From Geminicoccaceae bacterium (lineage in GTDB: Bacteria; Pseudomonadota; Alphaproteobacteria; Geminicoccales; Geminicoccaceae): 64,000 bases of DNA. The notes beneath the pieces were generated by a model. The model was not told the origin of the DNA. It searched no databases and saw only the letters and a list, made by a program, of their open reading frames with translations. Position 1 is the stretch's first letter; each line of letters begins with the position of its first letter. The stretch spans positions 2,606,451-2,670,450 of the forward strand of contig AP024683.1 in the NCBI GenBank assembly GCA_025999455.1. The letters run 5' to 3'. The translations under genes were made by a program, and so were the position numbers. Below are positions 60,315 to 64,000 of this stretch, piece after piece.

Positions 60315-60342
60315 AGGCTAACCCGGAGGTCCGGCCTGTCAA
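60315..60342 (-). promoter_or_regulatory. Predicted promoter of dapD, within an inverted repeat
   Basis: On the minus strand, TTGACA (60342-60337), a 16-nt spacer and TAGCCT (60320-60315), about 56 nt before the ATG. The inverted repeat AGGCCGGA (60308-60315) / TCCGGCCT (60330-60337) spans the -10 and spacer and could be an operator. Confidence 0.55.
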
Positions 60343-60387
60343 TTCGGCCGGCGACCCGCCGGGAGGGCCCCCTCGGCGTGGCCGCGC

Positions 60388-60416
60388 TTGTCGGGCCGCG
60401 GGGTCGACCCTAGGGT
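60388..60416 (+). promoter_or_regulatory. Predicted leaderless promoter of the FAD-linked oxidase operon
   Basis: TTGTCG (60388-60393), a 17-nt spacer and TAGGGT (60411-60416) end 7 nt before the ATG at 60424, so the predicted transcript starts at or one base before the start codon. No Shine-Dalgarno sequence is present. Confidence 0.55.
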
Positions 60417-60423
60417 TCGACCC

Positions 60424-61863
60424 ATGAGCGCCCTCGACCCGCCCCCCCTGCCCTCGCGCTTCCTCGAGCGCTGCCTCGCGATCCTGGGCCCGGCCGGGAT
60501 CGTCCTCGAGCCGCAGTCGATCGAGCCCTACGTCACGGATTTCTGGCGGCAATATCGCGGCCGTGCCGCGGCCGTCCTGCGGCCCGCCTCGACCGAGCAG
60601 GTCGCGGCCGTCGTGCGGGAAGCGGCGCGCGCGGGCGTGCCGCTCGTCCCGCAATCGGGCAACACCGGGCTCGTGCGCGGTGGCATCCCGGACGAGAGCG
60701 GCCGACAGGTCGTCCTCTCGCTCGAGCGGATGACCCGGATCCGCGAAGTCGACCCGCGCGGCGAACACCTCGTCTGCGAGGCGGGCTGCGTCCTCGAGAC
60801 CGTGCAAAGCAAGGCGACCGAGATCGGCCGGCTGTTCCCGCTCTCGCTCGGCGCCCAGGGCTCGTGTCGGATCGGCGGCAATCTCGGCACCAACGCCGGC
60901 GGGGTCAACGTGCTCCGCTACGGGATGATGCGCGATCTCGTGCTCGGCCTCGAGGTCGTCTTGGCCGACGGCCGGGTGTGGGACGGGCTCAAGACGCTGC
61001 GCAAGGACAATACGGGCTACGATCTGAAGCAGCTCTTCATCGGTTCGGAAGGCACGCTCGGCGTGATCACCGCGGCGGCCCTCAAGCTCTTCCCCGCACC
61101 CAAGGACCGCCAGACCGTCTGGCTCGGCATCGACGGGCCGGCCGTCGCCCTCGACGTCTTCGAGCTCTTCCGCGAGAAGGCCGGCGAGGTGATCTCGAGC
61201 TTCGAGCTCCTGACCGGCTTCGGCGTCGAGGCGGCCTGCACCCATCTGCCGGGTGTGCGGCGCCCGCTGCCCGAGCCGCATCCCTGGCACCTCCTCGTCG
61301 AGCTCGCCTGGAGCTTCGAGGACGGGCTTTCCGAGAAGCTCGATTCGGTCCTCGACCGCGCCCTCGAGATGGGCCTCGTGCGCGACGGCACGCGCGCCGA
61401 GAGCGAGGCGCAGCGCGCCAACATGTGGCGGATCCGCGAGGGCCAATCCGAGGCCACGCGGCACATGGGCTTCATCGTCCGCAGCGACGTGACGGTGCCG
61501 ATCGGCAAGATCCCCGAGCTCGTCGAGCGGATGGCGGCGTGGGTGGCAAGCAGCGTCCCCGGCGTGACCTTGATCCCCTTCGGCCACGTCGGCGACGGCA
61601 ATCTCCACTTCAATTTCGTGACCCCACCCGATCGGGTCGACGAGCTGAAATCGGTCCTTTTGGAGCGTCTCTACGACGAGGTCGCGGCCCTCGGCGGCTC
61701 GATCAGCGCCGAGCACGGGATCGGCCGGATGAAGTGCCGATCCCTCTGGCGCCGCCGGCCGGCCCTCGACCGCGAGCTCATGGCGCGGATCAAGGCCGCC
61801 CTCGACCCGCAGGGTATCCTCAATCCGGGCGTGATCTTGGGCGAAGGGGAGGAGCGCGCGTGA
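60424..61863 (+). CDS. FAD-binding oxidase (D-2-hydroxyglutarate / D-lactate dehydrogenase type)
   Basis: A 479-residue flavoenzyme of the GlcD/D2HGDH/DLD family. The FAD-binding domain has VPLVPQSGNTGLVRGGIPD (about 75-93) and GGNLGTNAGGVNVLRYGMMR (about 151-170). The C-terminal substrate domain has PFGHVGDGNLHFNF (about 384-397) and the histidine motif ISAEHGIGRMK (about 427). Relatives oxidise D-2-hydroxy acids and pass electrons to quinone or ETF. I chose the ATG at 60424 over one 36 nt upstream because that one lies inside the predicted -35. It overlaps the next gene by 4 nt. Confidence 0.92.
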   Translation: MSALDPPPLPSRFLERCLAILGPAGIVLEPQSIEPYVTDFWRQYRGRAAAVLRPASTEQVAAVVREAARAGVPLVPQSGNTGLVRGGIPDESGRQVVLSLERMTRIREVDPRGEHLVCEAGCVLETVQSKATEIGRLFPLSLGAQGSCRIGGNLGTNAGGVNVLRYGMMRDLVLGLEVVLADGRVWDGLKTLRKDNTGYDLKQLFIGSEGTLGVITAAALKLFPAPKDRQTVWLGIDGPAVALDVFELFREKAGEVISSFELLTGFGVEAACTHLPGVRRPLPEPHPWHLLVELAWSFEDGLSEKLDSVLDRALEMGLVRDGTRAESEAQRANMWRIREGQSEATRHMGFIVRSDVTVPIGKIPELVERMAAWVASSVPGVTLIPFGHVGDGNLHFNFVTPPDRVDELKSVLLERLYDEVAALGGSISAEHGIGRMKCRSLWRRRPALDRELMARIKAALDPQGILNPGVILGEGEERA

Positions 61864-62816
61864 AGAGCCGCCGCCCCGCGGGCTGGCCGGCCCGCGCCAC
61901 GATCGTCGAAGTCGGCCTGCGCGACGGGCTCCAGGCCGAACGGGTGAGCCTGCCCACCGAGACCAAGCTCGATCTGGCCCGGCGGCTGATCGCGGCCGGG
62001 CTCCGCCATCTCGAGCTCACGAGCTTCGTGAGCCCGCGGGCCGTGCCGCAGCTCGCCGATGCCGAGGAGCTCGTGGCCCGGCTCGGCCGCCCCCAGGGGG
62101 TCGAGATCACCGCGCTCGTCCCCAACGCCAGAGGGGCGGAGCGGGCGCTCCGCGCCGGGGTCGACGGGATGGTCGTGTTCCTTTCGGCCTCGGAGAGCCA
62201 CAACCGAAAGAACCTCAACCGCGACATCGACCGCAGCCTCGCCGACGTGGCCGAGGTCACGAGGCTCGCGGAAGCTGCGCGGATCCCGGTGCACGCCGCG
62301 CTGTCGGTCGCTTTCGGCTGCCCGTTCGAGGGCGAGGTGCCGCTCGCTCGGGTGGTCGCGATCGCCGAAGAGCTCGCCATGCTCGGGATCCGCCGGCTCT
62401 CGCTCGGCGACACGACCGGCATGGCGACCCCGCCGCTCGTGCGCGAACGGGTCGAGGCGCTCCGGGCGAAGCTGCCCGAGCTCGAGATCGTGCTCCACTT
62501 CCACAACACCCGCGGCATCGGCCTGTGCAACGTCGTGGCCGGGCTCGATTGCGGGGTGGACCGCTTCGAGAGCTCGATCGGCGGGCTCGGCGGCTGCCCG
62601 TTCGCGGCGGGGGCGACCGGCAACGTCTGCACCGAGGACCTCGTCTATCTGCTCGAGGAATGCGGGGTCGCGACCGGCATCGACCTCGAGGCGCTGATCG
62701 ATGCGGCCCACGCCGTCGAGCGGGCGGTCGGCCGGACCCTGCCCGGGCAGGTCATGAAGGCGGGCCCGCGGCTGCGGCTCCATCCCCTGGACGCGGTCGC
62801 GACCGCGCAGGGCTGA
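61860..62816 (+). CDS. Hydroxymethylglutaryl-CoA lyase family protein
   Basis: A 318-residue TIM-barrel lyase of the HMGL-like family, which cleaves HMG-CoA to acetoacetate and acetyl-CoA. Landmarks are VEVGLRDGLQAERVSLPTET (about 17-36) with the metal Asp and catalytic Arg, SASESHNRKNLNRDI (about 109-123), the metal His pair in LHFHNTRGIG (about 212), and the catalytic Cys loop GGCPFAAGATGNVCTEDL (about 243-260). All catalytic residues are present. The GTG start overlaps the oxidase stop. It could use HMG-CoA or a related 3-hydroxy-3-methyl acyl-CoA. Confidence 0.92.
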   Translation: MKSRRPAGWPARATIVEVGLRDGLQAERVSLPTETKLDLARRLIAAGLRHLELTSFVSPRAVPQLADAEELVARLGRPQGVEITALVPNARGAERALRAGVDGMVVFLSASESHNRKNLNRDIDRSLADVAEVTRLAEAARIPVHAALSVAFGCPFEGEVPLARVVAIAEELAMLGIRRLSLGDTTGMATPPLVRERVEALRAKLPELEIVLHFHNTRGIGLCNVVAGLDCGVDRFESSIGGLGGCPFAAGATGNVCTEDLVYLLEECGVATGIDLEALIDAAHAVERAVGRTLPGQVMKAGPRLRLHPLDAVATAQG

Positions 62817-62829
62817 GGTCGAGGCTCCC

Positions 62830-63993
62830 TTGCACGCGGCGCTCGCCGGCATCCGGGTGATCGACCTCACCCGCGTGCTCTCCGGCCCCTTCTGCACGAT
62901 GATCCTGGGCGATCTCGGCGCCGACGTGATCAAGATCGAAGGGCCCGAGGGCGATCCGACCCGGACGATCGGCGCGGGCCGCGCGGGGCTTTCCTGGTAC
63001 TTCGCGGCGTTCAACCGCAACAAGCGCTCGGTTCTGCTCGACCTCAAGACCCCCGCCGACAAGGAGCGGCTCGCCCGGCTGATCGAGAAGGCCGACGTCC
63101 TGGTCGAGAATTTCCGCCCGGGCGTGCTCGACGCGATGGGCTTCCCGCCCGACCGGCTCGAGGCGCTCAACCCGCGGCTCGTCACCTGCGCGATCAACGG
63201 CTTCGGCAGTGTCGGGCCCTATCGCGACCGGCCGGCCTTCGACTTCATCGCCCAGGCGATGAGCGGCTTCATGGCGGTCAACGGCGAGGAGGGCGGGCCG
63301 CCCATGCGCGCCGCCCCGCCGCTCACCGACCTCGCGGCCGGCCTCTACGCGGCGCTCGGGATCGTCGCGGCGCTGCGCGCGCGCGACGTGACCGGCCGCG
63401 GCCAGCGGGTCGAGGCGACGATGCTCGGCTCGATGATCTCGCTCTTGGGCTATCTCGCCCCGGAATATCTGGCGACCGGCAAGGCCCCGCCGCGGACCGG
63501 CAACGACCACCCGATCCTCGCCCCCTACGGTCTGTTCCGGACCGCCGACCGGGAGATCGCGATCGCGCCCGCGAACGAGGCGATCGTCCAGAAGTTCTTG
63601 AACGCTCTCGGTCTTTCTGACCTCCTCGCCGATCCGCGCTTCGCCACGAACGCCGAGCGGGTGAAGCGGCGGGCCGAGCTGCGTGCGCTCGTCGAAGCGG
63701 TGCTCGTGCGCGAGCCGGCCGAGGTCTGGATCGCGCGGCTCAACGCGGCGGGCGTGCCCTGTGGGCCGGTTCACGGGCTCGCCGACGCTCTGGCCGACCC
63801 GCAGGTCGAAGCCCTCGGCATGCTCCTCGACGTGCCGCATCCGGGCCGCGGCGTCGTGCGGATGACGGGCTTCCCGCTCCGGCTTTCCGCGACCCCCTGT
63901 GCGGTCCGCCGGCCGGCCCCCGAGCTGGGCGAGCACACGAGCGAGGTGCTCGAGGAGTTCGGGCTTTCCCCGGCCTCCTCGGCCCGGGGCTGA
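62830..63993 (+). CDS. CaiB/BaiF class III CoA-transferase
   Basis: A 387-residue CoA-transferase. The N-terminal IRVIDLTRVLSGPFCTMILG and DLGADVIKIEGPEGDPTRTI are family hallmarks. The catalytic Asp lies in RPAFDFIAQAMSGFM (about 135-149). The C-terminal region has GVPCGPVHGLADALADPQV (about 312-330). The TTG start is 13 nt after the HMG-CoA-lyase-like gene. Human SUGCT, of this class, activates glutarate and hydroxymethylglutarate, so this enzyme may feed the lyase (inference). It ends 7 nt before the window edge; whether the operon continues is unseen. Confidence 0.93.
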   Translation: MHAALAGIRVIDLTRVLSGPFCTMILGDLGADVIKIEGPEGDPTRTIGAGRAGLSWYFAAFNRNKRSVLLDLKTPADKERLARLIEKADVLVENFRPGVLDAMGFPPDRLEALNPRLVTCAINGFGSVGPYRDRPAFDFIAQAMSGFMAVNGEEGGPPMRAAPPLTDLAAGLYAALGIVAALRARDVTGRGQRVEATMLGSMISLLGYLAPEYLATGKAPPRTGNDHPILAPYGLFRTADREIAIAPANEAIVQKFLNALGLSDLLADPRFATNAERVKRRAELRALVEAVLVREPAEVWIARLNAAGVPCGPVHGLADALADPQVEALGMLLDVPHPGRGVVRMTGFPLRLSATPCAVRRPAPELGEHTSEVLEEFGLSPASSARG

Positions 63994-64000
63994 CGTCGCG

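Noticed and set aside
1-64000. tRNA, rRNA, CRISPR, transposase, integrase, phage or defence genes
   Set aside because: Searched by eye in all intergenic stretches and in the products; none was seen. The Uma2-type and MmcB nuclease-fold proteins alone are not evidence of a defence system.

Overview
This is a very GC-rich chromosomal window (roughly 70% G+C by eye) that is almost entirely coding. It carries about 64 protein-coding genes, one small RNA gene, no tRNA, rRNA, CRISPR array or recognisable insertion sequence. Gene content and order point to an alphaproteobacterium, probably a Rhodospirillales-like lineage. The signs are the serC-serA pair, the ccoGHIS block, the erpA | dgt-argS-SPOR-nagZ-scpA-scpB-...-tatB-tatC-serS-surE series, the ffs-dnaX-ybaB-recR series, DUF2336 and MmcB proteins, and an Irr-type box in front of an MbfA-like iron exporter. 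The species cannot be named from sequence alone.

Layout. 1-2.6 kb (minus strand): pth (cut by the window edge), rplY, prs, and a Uma2-type gene. 2.7-5.9 kb (minus): a frameshifted coiled-coil gene, then an IlvD/Edd dehydratase with a Gfo/Idh oxidoreductase, which looks like a sugar-acid pathway. 6.0-10.3 kb (plus): a deoxysugar cassette (rfbF, sugar epimerase/dehydratase, two zinc-ribbon methyltransferases). 10.3-11.4 kb: mbfA-like iron exporter with a predicted Irr box. 11.4-24.7 kb: erpA, then a long plus-strand housekeeping run covering nucleotide hygiene, arginyl-tRNA synthesis, wall recycling, chromosome segregation, Tat export, seryl-tRNA synthesis, SurE and an NlpD-like lipoprotein. 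24.8-28.1 kb (minus): an NMT1/taurine-type ABC importer whose ATPase and permease genes are separated by an unusual stretch. 28.1-32.1 kb: YbaK deacylase, GST, a 2-hydroxyacid dehydrogenase, a DUF29 gene and a crcB-crcB-DUF190 fluoride operon. 32.1-34.9 kb (minus): serA and serC. 35.1-39.5 kb (minus): ccoGHIS with a predicted FNR site. 39.8-45.3 kb (plus): an unrecognised gene, a second 2-hydroxyacid dehydrogenase and dnaE. 45.4-50.9 kb (minus): dnaB-alr-mlaE-mlaF and a DUF2336 gene. 51-57.5 kb: mmcB, nudC, SRP RNA, dnaX-ybaB-recR, def-fmt-truA. 57.5-60.3 kb (minus): a membrane protein, dapE and dapD. 60.4-64 kb (plus): an FAD-linked oxidase, an HMG-CoA-lyase-type enzyme and a class III CoA-transferase.

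How it works together. Most genes are core replication (dnaE, dnaB, dnaX, ybaB, recR), translation (rplY, pth, argS, serS, def, fmt, truA), envelope (nagZ, alr, mlaEF, nlpD-like, dap genes) and amino-acid metabolism, in tightly overlapping operons with many GTG/TTG starts. Promoter-like sequences recur before operon heads, with a TTG-anchored -35 (TTGACA, TTGCCG, TTGTCG) and a TAGnnn -10 at 16-18 bp spacing. Several sit so close to the start codon that leaderless mRNAs are predicted. The most interesting non-routine items are the Irr box on the iron exporter, the FNR box at exactly -41.5 on ccoGHIS, phased 32-bp repeats in front of dnaB, a possible small gene that exactly fills the ABC-operon gap, the single-base frameshift in a DUF1640-like gene, and the absence of tatA and pcm from places where relatives often carry them. 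I found no clear undescribed defence or mobile system.
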